Under the pieces are notes generated by a model, which was not told the origin of the DNA, did not search any database, and saw only the letters and a program-made list of their open reading frames with translations. Below, piece by piece: positions 19,146-28,705 of a DNA stretch of 64,000 nt (position 1 is its first letter; each line of letters begins with the position of its first letter). The stretch spans positions 799,169 to 863,168 of the forward strand of contig NZ_BMLX01000001.1 in assembly GCF_014645535.1 (NCBI RefSeq). The letters are read 5' to 3'. A program made the position numbers and the translations under genes. This DNA comes from Silvimonas iriomotensis (GTDB lineage: Bacteria > Pseudomonadota > Gammaproteobacteria > Burkholderiales > Chitinibacteraceae).

Positions 19146-21251
19146 GTGTCCCGCAAAACGCCCATCGAGCGCTATCGCAATATTGGCATCAGCGCACATA
19201 TCGACGCCGGTAAGACCACAACCACCGAGCGCATCCTGTTCTACACCGGCGTGAATCACAAAATTGGTGAAGTCCATGATGGCGCGGCCACCATGGACTG
19301 GATGGAACAAGAGCAAGAGCGCGGGATTACCATCACCTCTGCGGCGACCACGGCGTTCTGGAAAGGCATGGCCGGCAATTACCCGGAGCACCGCATCAAC
19401 ATCATCGACACCCCGGGGCACGTGGATTTCACCATTGAGGTAGAACGTTCCATGCGCGTGCTCGATGGCGCCTGCATGGTGTATGACTCGGTCGGCGGGG
19501 TGCAGCCGCAATCCGAAACCGTCTGGCGCCAGGCCAACAAATACAAGGTGCCGCGCATTGCCTTCGTGAACAAGATGGATCGCGTGGGGGCGGATTTTTT
19601 CCGCGTGCAGCGGCAGATTGGCGAGCGCCTGAAAGGCGTGGCGGTGCCGATCCAGATTCCGGTTGGCGCAGAAGATCATTTCCAGGGCGTGATTGACCTT
19701 GTGAAGATGAAAGCGATCATCTGGGATGACGTGAGCCAGGGTGTGCACTTTGAATATGGCGAGATCCCGGCTGATCTGCGTGACACCGCGCAGGAGTGGC
19801 ACGACAAAATGGTTGAGGCTGCCGCTGAGGCGGAAGAAGGCTTGCTGGATAAATACATCTCCGGTGAAACGCTGACCGAAGAAGAGATCAAGCGTGCCTT
19901 GCGCAAACGTACCGTCGCCAACGAGATCGTGCCCATGCTGTGCGGCAGCGCCTTCAAGAACAAAGGCGTGCAAGCCATGCTGGATGCGGTGATCGACTAT
20001 CTGCCCTCGCCGGTGGATGTGCCGGCCATTGCCGGGCATACCGAAGACGACAAAGAGATCGAGCGCCACCCGAGCGATGACGAACCGTTCTCTGCGCTGG
20101 CGTTCAAGATCATGACTGATCCGTTTGTGGGTCAGCTGACGTTCTTCCGGGTGTATTCCGGCGTGGTGAATTCGGGCGATACGCTTTACAACCCGACCAA
20201 GGGCAAGCGCGAACGGCTGGGCCGCATTTTGCAGATGCATGCCAATAACCGGGCGGAAATCAAGGAAGTGCGGGCCGGCGATATCGCTGCGGCCGTGGGC
20301 CTGAAAGACGCGACGACCGGTGACACCTTGAGCGATCCGGACAAAGTGATCATCCTGGAGCGCATGGTGTTCCCCGAGCCTGTGATTTCGCAGGCGGTAG
20401 AGCCCAAGACCAAGGCGGATCAGGAAAAAATGGGCATTGCTCTCAACCGGCTGGCGCAGGAAGACCCGTCGTTCCGGGTGCATACGGATGAAGAATCCGG
20501 CCAGACCATCATTGCCGGCATGGGCGAGTTGCACCTGGAAATCCTGGTGGATCGCATGAAACGCGAGTTCCATGTCGAGGCCACGGTAGGCAAGCCGCAA
20601 GTGGCCTACCGCGAGACCATCCGCACCAAGGTGGAAGGCGTTGAAGGCAAGTTCGTCAAGCAATCTGGCGGGCGCGGGCAGTACGGCCACGCCGTGATCA
20701 CGCTGGAGCCCGCGCCGCAGGGCAAGGGCTACGAGTTTGTCGACGCCATCAAGGGTGGGGTGATTCCGCGCGAGTTCATCCCGGCGGTGGACAAGGGTAT
20801 TCGTGAGGCGCTGCCAACTGGCGTGCTGGCCGGCTACCCGGTGGTGGATGTGAAAGTGACGCTGACGTTTGGCTCTTACCACGACGTGGACTCCAACGAA
20901 AACGCCTTCCGCATGGCGGGCTCGATGGCGTTCAAGGACGCCATGCGCCGCGCCAAACCGGTATTGCTGGAACCCGCCATGGCGATCGAAGTGGAAACGC
21001 CGGAAGAGTTCATGGGCAACGTAATGGGTGATCTGTCGTCCCGGCGCGGCATGGTGCAAGGCATGGAAGACATTGCCGGGGGTGGCGGCAAACTGATCCG
21101 GGCGGAAGTGCCGCTGGCCGAGATGTTTGGCTACTCGACCACGTTGCGCTCGCTCACTCAGGGTCGCGCCACGTATTCCATGGAGTTCAAGCATTACTCC
21201 GAGGCGCCTCCGACAGTCACGCAAGCCATTGTCAGTACGCGGCACGGCTGA
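19146..21251 (+). CDS. fusA: Translation elongation factor G
   Basis: Ribosomal translocase of 701 residues. Domain I has G1 [11 protein letters not shown]2 [10 protein letters not shown]3 DTPGHVDF, G4 [10 protein letters not shown] and a GSAF G5. Domains II-V follow in the normal order, with [10 protein letters not shown] in domain IV and SSRRGMV in domain V. It is not next to rpsL, rpsG or tuf, and it has its own terminator. I infer that it is the dispersed second fusA copy (fusA2) found in many betaproteobacteria. The alternative is a relocated single copy. The intact GTPase and domain IV make it likely active in elongation or ribosome recycling. The gene starts 8 nt after GAGAGG. Confidence 0.95.
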   Translation: MSRKTPIERYRNIGISAHIDAGKTTTTERILFYTGVNHKIGEVHDGAATMDWMEQEQERGITITSAATTAFWKGMAGNYPEHRINIIDTPGHVDFTIEVERSMRVLDGACMVYDSVGGVQPQSETVWRQANKYKVPRIAFVNKMDRVGADFFRVQRQIGERLKGVAVPIQIPVGAEDHFQGVIDLVKMKAIIWDDVSQGVHFEYGEIPADLRDTAQEWHDKMVEAAAEAEEGLLDKYISGETLTEEEIKRALRKRTVANEIVPMLCGSAFKNKGVQAMLDAVIDYLPSPVDVPAIAGHTEDDKEIERHPSDDEPFSALAFKIMTDPFVGQLTFFRVYSGVVNSGDTLYNPTKGKRERLGRILQMHANNRAEIKEVRAGDIAAAVGLKDATTGDTLSDPDKVIILERMVFPEPVISQAVEPKTKADQEKMGIALNRLAQEDPSFRVHTDEESGQTIIAGMGELHLEILVDRMKREFHVEATVGKPQVAYRETIRTKVEGVEGKFVKQSGGRGQYGHAVITLEPAPQGKGYEFVDAIKGGVIPREFIPAVDKGIREALPTGVLAGYPVVDVKVTLTFGSYHDVDSNENAFRMAGSMAFKDAMRRAKPVLLEPAMAIEVETPEEFMGNVMGDLSSRRGMVQGMEDIAGGGGKLIRAEVPLAEMFGYSTTLRSLTQGRATYSMEFKHYSEAPPTVTQAIVSTRHG

Positions 21252-21262
21252 TGTTGTACACG

Positions 21263-21299
21263 CCCCGCAATCCGGTGAATGCCGGTTTGCGGGGTTTTT
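21263..21299 (+). terminator. Intrinsic terminator after fusA
   Basis: CCCCGCAA ... TTGCGGGG with an inner CCGG/CCGG stem, then TTTTT. Confidence 0.85.
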
Positions 21300-21513
21300 G
21301 CCGTTAAGTGCTTCTCTTGCGTGAAGGCTTCACGCGGGTTAAGCCAGATTAACGGAGGCGGGCGGGGGACGAACGCGCAGTTTCTATATTATTTTTCGCT
21401 TATATTTGGTTTTGTGTGACGTAACAAGCCGGCAACAGCGTGGGCGGGGTGGCCTGAAAGGGCGCTGTATTGCGGGCTGAGTCCCCAAAACCAAATCAAA
21501 AACAGGAACTTGT

Positions 21514-21957
21514 ATGCGTCATCTGGCTCTTTGCGGGCTGCTGACTCTGGCGATCATGGCGGGCTGTGCCATGCCGGGGAACGACACCAGCGCGCTCAAG
21601 GTGGCCTCTGCGGTCGCTTCTGCGCCGGCGCCGGTCGCAACGCCGACGCCAACACCGGCGCCCACGCCGGTACCCGTGGTCAAACCACGACACAAAACCA
21701 GACCACCGGCGAGCGCGGTTTCAGCCGTGACCGGCAAACCCGCGCCAGGCAGCAAATTTGCCCGGCTGCGTATCGGCATGAGCCGCAAGCAAGTGGAAGC
21801 TCTGATCGGCCTGCCGGGCGATGTGAAAACCACGCAGGTGGGGGCATATACGCACGACGAAACCTTCTACCAGCACGAAGGCAGTCTGCTGTTCGTCAAG
21901 AATGGCGCCGTGCTCAGCCACATTACGGTCGATACCTCCGCATCGGGTTATCAATAA
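21514..21957 (+). CDS. Lipoprotein with Pro/Thr linker and BamE/SmpA-like domain
   Basis: Predicted outer-membrane or periplasmic lipoprotein of 147 residues. The lipobox is MAGC, with Cys18 as the lipidation site after a short hydrophobic signal. A linker rich in Pro, Thr, Ala and Val (about residues 35-75) follows. The C-terminal domain begins FARLRIGMSRKQVEALIGLPG, the SmpA/OmlA (BamE-like) signature in which a short helix precedes LG-P. The ATG follows CAGGAACTTGT. BamE itself lacks such a linker, so this is a relative, not BamE proper. The partner and role are unknown. Confidence 0.7.
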   Translation: MRHLALCGLLTLAIMAGCAMPGNDTSALKVASAVASAPAPVATPTPTPAPTPVPVVKPRHKTRPPASAVSAVTGKPAPGSKFARLRIGMSRKQVEALIGLPGDVKTTQVGAYTHDETFYQHEGSLLFVKNGAVLSHITVDTSASGYQ

Positions 21958-22021
21958 CCCAGGCCGGCGCACAACCGGGCTATGATCCGGAGCTTTGGTG
22001 CTGCCGCTGCGGGAGAGAAGC

Positions 22022-22399
22022 TTGAACGATCGTCATATGTTGCTGGCCGGTGCGGCCAATATGTTCATTGCGGTGGGCGCCGGCGCGTTCGGCGCGCATG
22101 GGCTTAAAACGGTGCTGACGCCTGACATGCTGGCGATCTGGCAAACCGGCGTCACCTACCAGGCCAGCCACGGTCTGGGCCTGTTGTTGCTCAGCGCATT
22201 GTGGACGCGCTTTTCCGTGACGTTGCTGTCTCGCGCCGCGTTGCTCATGCTGCTGGGCGTGGTGCTGTTCAGTGGCAGTCTTTACGCCCTGGCGCTGACC
22301 GGTATCCGGCCGCTGGGTGCGATCACTCCCTTTGGTGGCCTGTGCTTTTTGCTGGCTTGGGCCACGCTGGTGATGGCGGGCTGGCGGCGGCGCGGCTGA
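22022..22399 (+). CDS. DUF423 family membrane protein (YgdD-like)
   Basis: Inner membrane protein of about 125 residues with four hydrophobic segments. MFIAVGAGAFGAHGLK, then WQTGVTYQASHGLGLLLL and the C-terminal LGAITPFGGLCFLLAW are the hallmarks of DUF423. I prefer the TTG at 22022, because GGGAGAGAAG lies 3-5 nt before it. The ATG at 22037 is too far from that site. The function of the family is not established. It lies 64 bp after the lipoprotein gene and may share its transcript. Confidence 0.8.
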   Translation: MNDRHMLLAGAANMFIAVGAGAFGAHGLKTVLTPDMLAIWQTGVTYQASHGLGLLLLSALWTRFSVTLLSRAALLMLLGVVLFSGSLYALALTGIRPLGAITPFGGLCFLLAWATLVMAGWRRRG

Positions 22400-22489
22400 T
22401 CTTCGCTTTGCTGGCGTTGACCGGTTTTGCGCCAGCGGGCTCACGCCATTTGCATAATCAGTCACCTCTTTTTGCGCAAGGCGAGACTG

Positions 22490-22840
22490 ATGAGCACAAC
22501 CCCGTTTGATGGTGCCTGGCAACTGGTGTCCGGCGAGTGTCTGGATCAAGGCCAGTGGATCCGTTACGACATTGACGGCATTGCCTCACGCAAGGTGATT
22601 GCGGGCGGCTATTTCACCTTTGTGACCCACAAGAATGGCGCGTTCTGGTCTGCCGGCAGCGGCCGGGTGCGCCACGAAGAGGGTGTGTATACCGAGTCAC
22701 CGGATATGGGCACTTTTGCGCCTGAAGGCATGCGCGATTATGTCTTTACCGCGCGGCTGGAAGGCGATCTGTGGCACAACGCGCGTTTTGAAAACGGTGA
22801 GCGGGTAGAGTACGAAGTCTGGCAGCGCATTGGCGCTTAA
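22490..22840 (+). CDS. Hypothetical lipocalin-like protein (116 aa)
   Basis: Small soluble protein. It starts TTPFDGAWQLVSGECLDQG and alternates short beta-strands (YFTFVTHKNGAFWSAGSG, GMRDYVFTARLEGDLW), the pattern of lipocalin-like or fatty-acid-binding-like barrels. The N-terminal G-x-W is typical of lipocalins. No signal peptide is seen. The ATG at 22490 follows GGCGAGACTG. It overlaps the convergent kinase gene by 4 bp. The ligand is unknown, and the fold is inferred from the pattern only. Confidence 0.6.
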   Translation: MSTTPFDGAWQLVSGECLDQGQWIRYDIDGIASRKVIAGGYFTFVTHKNGAFWSAGSGRVRHEEGVYTESPDMGTFAPEGMRDYVFTARLEGDLWHNARFENGERVEYEVWQRIGA

Positions 22841-23370
22841 TCCTGCCAGATGGGCTCTGATGGCGCGTGTGTGGCTTTCAGTTGCGCCAGCAGCAAGGCC
22901 AGCGCCGCTTGCGGGCTGTTGAACGCCATGTCGATTTGTTGATGTGGCGCCTGCCATGGCTCGTATTCGCGCACTTGAACTTCTTGCCAGGTGGGCTGCG
23001 CGTGTCCCGGAATATTCGCCGCGCGCTCTTCAACACGTTTCTGGTGGATGGTGGCATCTGAACAGATGCATTCCACTTCAAACAGTGCGCTGTTCGCTTC
23101 AGCGGCCAGATCGCGCCAGATTTGCCGGATAAACGCCAGCGCATTGACTGCATCAACCACGACCGTCATGCCGGTCGAGAGATTCTCTGCGGTCACGGCA
23201 TGCGCCACGGTGTAGCCCGCCGCGCCAATCTCTGTGCCCGCCGGGAACGCCCGGACTAGTGCCTGTTCCAGGGTATCGACCCGCACATAAACTGCCTGGA
23301 TTTCACGGGCCAGCAGTCGGGCGAGGGTGGTTTTGCCGGTGCCGGGCAGGCCGCCAAATACAATCAGCAT
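22837..23370 (-). CDS. AAA/P-loop kinase-like ATPase
   Basis: Cytosolic protein of 177 residues with Walker A GLPGTGKTTLARLLA at the very N-terminus, as in the AAA_33 zeta-toxin and gluconate-kinase-like small kinases. A Walker-B-like VVVDAVNAL follows, and an arginine-rich lid (HQKRVEERAANIPGH) comes later. The substrate is unknown. Many such proteins are annotated as predicted kinases. It lies 94 bp upstream of the 3' end of folE and is read in the same direction, but the folE terminator separates them. Confidence 0.75.
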   Translation of the reverse strand: MLIVFGGLPGTGKTTLARLLAREIQAVYVRVDTLEQALVRAFPAGTEIGAAGYTVAHAVTAENLSTGMTVVVDAVNALAFIRQIWRDLAAEANSALFEVECICSDATIHQKRVEERAANIPGHAQPTWQEVQVREYEPWQAPHQQIDMAFNSPQAALALLLAQLKATHAPSEPIWQD

Positions 23371-23417
23371 GAAAGCTCCTCAAAGCACTATTGCGCTTCA
23401 TTGTAGACGGCACCAGC

Positions 23418-23443
23418 AAAAAGCCCGGCAGATGCCGGGCTTT
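23418..23443 (-). terminator. Intrinsic terminator after folE
   Basis: On the minus strand, AAAGCCCGGC-ATCT-GCCGGGCTTTTT. The T-run is on the minus strand, so it ends folE. Confidence 0.85.
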
Positions 23444-23464
23444 GTTAGCAGCTTGAACTGGCGC

Positions 23465-24172
23465 TTAGCGGTGCATCAGCGCCAGAAACTCGCGGCGCAG
23501 GGTGGCGTCTTTCAGGAAGGCGCCGCGCATCACGCTGTTGGTCATCTTGGCGTCGACATCCTTCACGCCACGCCAGTGCATGCAAAAGTGATCGGCTTCC
23601 ATCACGATGGCAAGGCCATCGGGCTGCAGCCGTTCTTGCAGCAAGTCAGCCACCTGGGTCACGGCTTCTTCCTGGATTTGCGGGCGGCTCATCACCCATT
23701 CAATCAGGCGGACGTATTTGGACAGGCCAATCAGATTGGAGTGTTCATTGGGCATGATGCCGACCCAGACCTTGCCAATGATCGGGCACAGGTGGTGCGA
23801 GCACGCGCTGCGTACGGTGATCGGGCCGACGATCATCAATTCGTTCAGGCGTTCAATATTGGGGAACTCGGTCACCGCCGGCATGGGCTGATAGCGGCCG
23901 TGGAAGACTTCCTTGATGAACATCTTGGCCACGCGCCGGGCGGTGTCTTGCGTGTTGTGATCGCTGTCGGTATCGATCACCAGGCTTTCCAGTACGCCGC
24001 GCAGTTTTTCCTGCACTTCTGCCTGCAGTTCGTCCAGTTCACCTTCCTTGATGAAGGCGGCGATGTTGTCGTTGGCGTGGAAGCGGGCTTTGGCCTTGGT
24101 GATGCGGGCACGGATGCGTTGCGAAACCGCGTCTGGCCTGGCTGCAGCGTATTCCGATCCTTTTTTGGGCAT
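23465..24172 (-). CDS. folE: GTP cyclohydrolase I
   Basis: Cytosolic enzyme of 235 residues that converts GTP to 7,8-dihydroneopterin triphosphate, the first step of tetrahydrofolate and pterin synthesis. Zinc ligands are visible in SACSHHLCPIIG (Cys and His) and in the later HFCMHWRGV (Cys). GLSKYVRLIEWVMSRPQIQE is the family substrate-site block. The N-terminal 40 residues are longer and more basic than in E. coli. Upstream is an AT-rich region that also holds a candidate small RNA reading the other way. Confidence 0.93.
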   Translation of the reverse strand: MPKKGSEYAAARPDAVSQRIRARITKAKARFHANDNIAAFIKEGELDELQAEVQEKLRGVLESLVIDTDSDHNTQDTARRVAKMFIKEVFHGRYQPMPAVTEFPNIERLNELMIVGPITVRSACSHHLCPIIGKVWVGIMPNEHSNLIGLSKYVRLIEWVMSRPQIQEEAVTQVADLLQERLQPDGLAIVMEADHFCMHWRGVKDVDAKMTNSVMRGAFLKDATLRREFLALMHR

Positions 24173-24416
24173 GACACTAACCTTTGTTTTTCAGAGCAGA
24201 TCTGGTGTGAAGTTTAACTGTTTTCATCTGTCAGGTAAAAACCGGGGCAGTGAAATACCTTCATGAAAACATGACGTTTGCTTAATGTCAGGTTGCGGCA
24301 AACGTAGCGTGGCGCGGATGGATTCCGATAAATGGTTTCAATGAAATCAGGGGCTTGCGACGTATTTACAAGGGGAAGGTATCGCAATTTGTCTATTTTT
24401 TGTGCATAATCGACTG

Positions 24417-24486
24417 GTCTAATTGTTAGCACGCTTAGACATTTGTACAGGAATATTCTCCTGCCCCGCCTTGCGCGGGGTTTTTT
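24417..24486 (+). ncRNA. Candidate ~70-nt small RNA with three stem-loops
   Basis: Three successive hairpins lie head to tail: GTCTAA ... TTAGAC (24417-24440), CAGGA-ATATTC-TCCTG (24448-24463) and the terminator CCCCGC-CTTGC-GCGGGG with six T (24464-24486). A CATAAT -10 element at 24405-24410 places the start at the first base of hairpin one. The -35 region is poor. No plus-strand protein gene precedes this terminator, so it must close a short RNA. It lies between folE and the lacI-type gene, both on the minus strand. Targets are unknown. Confidence 0.45.
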
Positions 24487-24497
24487 ATGCCCGCCGT

Positions 24498-25472
24498 TTA
24501 CGTCGCGCTGCTTTCACGCACGATCAGTTTGACCGGCAACAGGCGTTGCGCCTGGGTCTCTTGATCCAGCAGCAAACTCATGGCCTCGTAGCCCAGGCTG
24601 GCCTTGTCGACCGCCAGCGTGGTCAGGGGTGGCGTGACGTGGGCTGCGGCGCCCAGATCATCAAAGCCCACAAACGCAATGTCTTGCGGAATGCGCAGCC
24701 CGGCTTCCCTGCAAACCCGCATGGCGGCGATGGCGGTGGCGTCGTTGTAGGCAAACACGGCGTCGGGCGGATTGGGGAGCGCCAGCAATTCACGCATGGC
24801 CAGGGGCGCGCCGTCGGCAATATCCATGCCGGGCGGGATCAAGGCTTCCAGCGCGGGGTCGGCCAGTACACCGGCATCAAACAAAGCCTGGCGATAGCCG
24901 CGTTCCCGCAGGCGGATGGAGTAATGCGCCAGCGAACCCGACAAAAATGCGATGCGCTTGCGGCCGCTGTCGATCAAATGGCGCGTTGCCAGCCAGGCGC
25001 CTTGCTGGTTGTCGGTATTCACGGCCGGCCAGCCTGGCGCGTTCATGTCAGACAGCACATGGGGCTTGCCCAGGCTTTGCAGTACGGCCAGGGTTTCCGG
25101 CTCAAAAAAACCCAGGCACAGCAGGGCGTCTGGCTCGTATTGCATGACCTGGCGCTTGACTGGCTTGCCCGGCGCGAGAGATTGCACCGTACAGGTCAGC
25201 TGGTGTTCACGGCAGAAGTGTTGTGCGCCGGCAATGACCTCTGAGTAAAACGGGTTGGCCAGCGGATCGCCATGCGCGGGGTGCAGCAGGCACAAGACTT
25301 TGCGGATCGGATCGCGGCGCAAACGGCCCTGGTCGTAACCCATTTCCTGCGCCAGCTGCACAATGCGCGCACGCGTGTCGGCCGAGAGCCCGGGCTGTTG
25401 TTTCAGCGCGCGGGATACGGTGCCAACTGAAACGCCCGCAGCGCGGGCGAGATCACGAATATTGACCGACAA
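24498..25472 (-). CDS. LacI family transcriptional regulator
   Basis: Sugar-responsive repressor of 324 residues. The N-terminal HTH is IRDLARAAGVSVGTVSRALKQQPGLSA with hinge helix residues after it. A periplasmic-binding-protein-like sensor follows (ANPFYSEVIAGAQHFC; AFLSGSLAHYSIRLRERGYR; VFAYNDATAIAAM; VGFDDLG). The start is a TTG at 25472 with GAGAGGAAG just upstream. It lies directly after the glycosidase gene on the same strand and probably controls the neighbouring sugar-binding protein and glycosidase. The effector is unknown. Confidence 0.9.
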   Translation of the reverse strand: MSVNIRDLARAAGVSVGTVSRALKQQPGLSADTRARIVQLAQEMGYDQGRLRRDPIRKVLCLLHPAHGDPLANPFYSEVIAGAQHFCREHQLTCTVQSLAPGKPVKRQVMQYEPDALLCLGFFEPETLAVLQSLGKPHVLSDMNAPGWPAVNTDNQQGAWLATRHLIDSGRKRIAFLSGSLAHYSIRLRERGYRQALFDAGVLADPALEALIPPGMDIADGAPLAMRELLALPNPPDAVFAYNDATAIAAMRVCREAGLRIPQDIAFVGFDDLGAAAHVTPPLTTLAVDKASLGYEAMSLLLDQETQAQRLLPVKLIVRESSAT

Positions 25473-25561
25473 GCGTCTTCCTCTCAGTGCGGATCAGGGC
25501 CAGCGCGCACAATACCGCGACTTCGCCCATTGTGGTGCACGCGCGTGGGCCTGGTCGCTTT

Positions 25562-28500
25562 TCAGTCACAACTGACAGGGTGGCCGGCCAGTGTGCGCAG
25601 CACTTCTCCAGAGGCATCCGTGGCAATCAATAGTGCCCGGCCTGCGGCCAGCCTGGTGCGGTATGTGCGTCCGCAGGCAACATCAAGCCAGGCTAGCGGC
25701 ATATCCTGGCTGGTTTCGCTCACCGCAATCCACAGCGCGCCGTTGCCAAATACCTGTTTTTGCAGGAACACACCGGCCGGCGCTGTGTCGCGCCATTGCC
25801 AGGGCAGACTGACGCCACTGACTTGCAGTGCCTCGCGGTAGACGGCTTCCAGGGTGTCGGTGCGCTGGTTCAGTTCCAGCGGCAACGGGCACCACAAAAT
25901 ACGGCCTTTGCCGTGCGGGGTCTGCACAACCTGCGCCACTTCGCCTGCTTGTGCGCCGCTGCTGAGCCGGCCAATGGCCTCGCCGCCAAAGCTGGCGCGC
26001 AGCGTCTGCTGGCCCAGTATCAGGGTTTCTTCCCGGCTCAGGTTGCGCACGCTGGCGTCGGCAAAACCAATGCGGGATGTGGGCCGCCAGTATTCATCCA
26101 GCGTGGCGGGGCCAGTCAGCAAGATTGTGACGTCATGCCCGGCCAGTAGTTGCTCCAGCGCTTGCCAGGTGCGGGTATGCAGATTGTTCGGGCAGGGCAG
26201 CAGGATAAGTCTGGGGACGTCAGCAAACAGGCTGTCCAGGTCCAGATCGCTCACCGCGCGCAACGGCAGGCCCAGTTCAAAGAAACAGCTGCGGGCCAGT
26301 TGCTGGGTGGCGTCCAGTGCGGAGCGGCGGTTGCTGTAGTCGTTGCTGAACGGGTAGATGACGGCGGTTTGCGGCAAGGGTCGCTCTGCAAAAGCCAGGG
26401 GCAAGTCGGCAAAAAAGCGGCCGAATTGCGGCGTGACCATGGCCTCGGGTTTCAGCGAGCCATCTGCCCGGCATGCGCCGATGTGCGACTCGTTGATGTT
26501 GTCCATGTGGTAGTTGATGTTCCAGATCCACTGGACAGCGCCGGCATTGCCGCAGGCATAGGCGTAGGCATATTTGCGTTCCAGCAGCGCCTGCAGTTCG
26601 GCTTCGTTGCGACGCGAGCGGCCGTCCGGGCGTTCGACATGCATGATGCCGGTTTCCTGGATCAGGTTCGGCTTGCCCGGCGTTTTGCTGAACAGGCTGT
26701 CCCACGCCAGGGCGTCATTGAGCCACCAGCTGTGCACGGTGGTGTAATCCACCGCGTCGGCGTAGAAGAACGGCTGCGGCCGTTGTTGTCCTAGTGCTTC
26801 ATCCTGACCCACGCAGACCATAAGGTGCGGGGTGAGTGCGCGCAAAGCTCCGGCCAGATCACTGGCCCATTGCGCATGCATGGCTTGCGTGAACAGGCTG
26901 TAATCCAGCCAGATGCCGTGTTGTTTGGGCAGGATTTCCGTGTTGTTGAAGCCGACTTCTTCCGGCTGCGGTGGTAGTACGGCCTGCCAGTCCGGCAACT
27001 GGGCCGGGCTGACGTCCCAGCGCGCCTGCCAGGTAGTGATGTCCGGGTCGCGTTGCTGCAACCAGTGACGGAATGCGCTGATCTCGTGCGGGTCGCGCAG
27101 GGTGCGCGGGCCGACAAAAATACGGGCCGGATCAAACAGCGAGGGTTCGTTGATCAAATCCCAATGTACATGGGTGGTGTGGGTGTGCCGGCTGGCCACG
27201 GCCCGCAAAAAGCGCTTTTGCGCGGCGCGTGAACGCGGGTCCAGCCACGGGTTGCCGCCTTCCCAGGCTTCCGGGGTAAAAGCAAAAAAGGTGAAGCAGG
27301 TTTCCAGGCCGTGGCTGGCGGCGGTCAGGATGAATGCATCAATGGCGCGCAAGACGGCTTCACTGGCGTGGCCATCGACAAACATGACGTGGCGCCAGGC
27401 GCTCCAGATGCCGGTGCGCAGGTAATTGACGCCCATGCCGGCCAGCGTGGCCATGTCGGCGTCCCAGGTGGCCACGTTGGGCAATTGCAGGAACTTGCGA
27501 TGCACGTCGCTGGCCATGTAAGTCATGCCGACAATGGGCATGGCTGTGCCATCACGTTCAAAGTAATCCCGCCCGGCCTTGAGCGGCGCGCCCGCACGCA
27601 GCAAGGCCTCATCGCGGCCCCAGAAGCCTTGTTGCAGCGTAATGGTTTCACCATGCGTGCGCAGTTGGGCCTCAATCCGGTACTGACCGGCTTGCACCGC
27701 AAACGGCAGGGTGATGCGCGCCTGCATGACGCCATCTACCGGCGTGAGGCTCACGACGTGGTCCCACACGGGGACGGTGCCGTGCGTGATGCTGATCTGT
27801 GCTTGCCATGGCTGTTGCCGCTGCACGCCCAATGCTTCGCCCTGCAGGGTCAGCGTGGCGGTTTCGCCGGGTTCGTAGCAAGAAAAGTCGGGTTTGAGCC
27901 ACCACTCAGTCACGCCCGCGCTGGCGTGTTTTGCCAGCAAAGCCACTAGTTCAAGCCCGCCATCACGCCAGAAAGCGGTGTCCGGGGTGATGTTGACGAA
28001 AATCTGCCTGGCGCCCGCGCTGGCCCCGCGCAAGCGTTCAATCAGCACCACCGGGCTGGCGATGGCGTGGCCCGCAGCATCATGCGCCTGCACCAGCGGG
28101 TAAATCCGCGCATCCATAGGGCCGGCAGAACCGGAATCGGCGGGTTGATCTTTGTGCTTTGTGGGCATGAGCACAAAGCCATCGGTGTCACCGGTTGGCC
28201 CGAACAGATGGGTGTATTGCGCCAGCCAGCCGTGGCTTGCGCCTGCGCTGTGCGTCACTGCGCTGCTTGTATCCACCGCCATGATTTCGTGGATATCCAG
28301 ATCCCTGAACAAGGCGGCCTGGGATGTGGTCTGTCCATCGACATCTACCGGTTGCGAAAACGCATTGCGCCCGACACTGACGAGACTGCCGCCACGCTGC
28401 ACAAAAGTGCTGATCGCCGCCCATGCCGCGCGCGGAACGAACGCGCCATGCAGATGCACCAGTACGTCGCCCGTGCCGGCCTTGTGCAATGCTTTGGTCA

Positions 28501-28615
28501 GGCTGGCGGCATCCGGGTGGTGTACGGCATCCGGCAGGGCCTCCAGGGTGGCGTGCAGTCCGGGCAGGGTGCCGGTGTGGGCAAAGTGGGCATCAAGAAA
28601 GACGAGGGTGGTCAT
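25562..28615 (-). CDS. Large clan GH-A-like glycoside hydrolase
   Basis: Cytosolic protein of 1017 residues without a signal peptide. The first 300 residues look like an immunoglobulin-like or glutamine-amidotransferase-like head. The central part is a TIM barrel with the two expected clan GH-A acids: the acid/base in HWDLINEPSLF and the nucleophile in PNLIQETGIMH, about 180 residues apart. The C-terminal 250 residues resemble a beta-galactosidase trimerisation domain. GH2, GH5 and GH42 relatives are all conceivable; I cannot choose by eye. The ATG at 28615 begins the first conserved strand (TTLVFLDAHF). The adjacent binding protein and LacI regulator suggest hydrolysis of an imported oligosaccharide. 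Confidence 0.65.
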   Translation of the reverse strand: MTTLVFLDAHFAHTGTLPGLHATLEALPDAVHHPDAASLTKALHKAGTGDVLVHLHGAFVPRAAWAAISTFVQRGGSLVSVGRNAFSQPVDVDGQTTSQAALFRDLDIHEIMAVDTSSAVTHSAGASHGWLAQYTHLFGPTGDTDGFVLMPTKHKDQPADSGSAGPMDARIYPLVQAHDAAGHAIASPVVLIERLRGASAGARQIFVNITPDTAFWRDGGLELVALLAKHASAGVTEWWLKPDFSCYEPGETATLTLQGEALGVQRQQPWQAQISITHGTVPVWDHVVSLTPVDGVMQARITLPFAVQAGQYRIEAQLRTHGETITLQQGFWGRDEALLRAGAPLKAGRDYFERDGTAMPIVGMTYMASDVHRKFLQLPNVATWDADMATLAGMGVNYLRTGIWSAWRHVMFVDGHASEAVLRAIDAFILTAASHGLETCFTFFAFTPEAWEGGNPWLDPRSRAAQKRFLRAVASRHTHTTHVHWDLINEPSLFDPARIFVGPRTLRDPHEISAFRHWLQQRDPDITTWQARWDVSPAQLPDWQAVLPPQPEEVGFNNTEILPKQHGIWLDYSLFTQAMHAQWASDLAGALRALTPHLMVCVGQDEALGQQRPQPFFYADAVDYTTVHSWWLNDALAWDSLFSKTPGKPNLIQETGIMHVERPDGRSRRNEAELQALLERKYAYAYACGNAGAVQWIWNINYHMDNINESHIGACRADGSLKPEAMVTPQFGRFFADLPLAFAERPLPQTAVIYPFSNDYSNRRSALDATQQLARSCFFELGLPLRAVSDLDLDSLFADVPRLILLPCPNNLHTRTWQALEQLLAGHDVTILLTGPATLDEYWRPTSRIGFADASVRNLSREETLILGQQTLRASFGGEAIGRLSSGAQAGEVAQVVQTPHGKGRILWCPLPLELNQRTDTLEAVYREALQVSGVSLPWQWRDTAPAGVFLQKQVFGNGALWIAVSETSQDMPLAWLDVACGRTYRTRLAAGRALLIATDASGEVLRTLAGHPVSCD

Positions 28616-28652
28616 GGCGGGCTTCGTTCCAGTGTTCAAGTGGCATATTGAT

Positions 28653-28685
28653 CCTGGCATGCCGGATGCAGTCCGGCATGCCAGG
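28653..28685. repeat. Perfect 14-bp stem hairpin between binding protein and glycosidase genes
   Basis: CCTGGCATGCCGGA-TGCAG-TCCGGCATGCCAGG has no mismatch and no T-run. It lies 20 bp after the binding-protein stop and 37 bp before the glycosidase start. In malEFG-like operons such a hairpin protects the binding-protein mRNA, and the same role is inferred here. Confidence 0.75.
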
Positions 28686-28705
28686 TGTGGCCGGCAGCGT
28701 GTTTC

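Noticed and set aside
18909-21245. 778-codon open frame antisense to fusA
   Set aside because: It mirrors fusA codon structure in a GC-rich gene, is rich in His/Arg/Gln, and has no recognisable domain or ribosome site.
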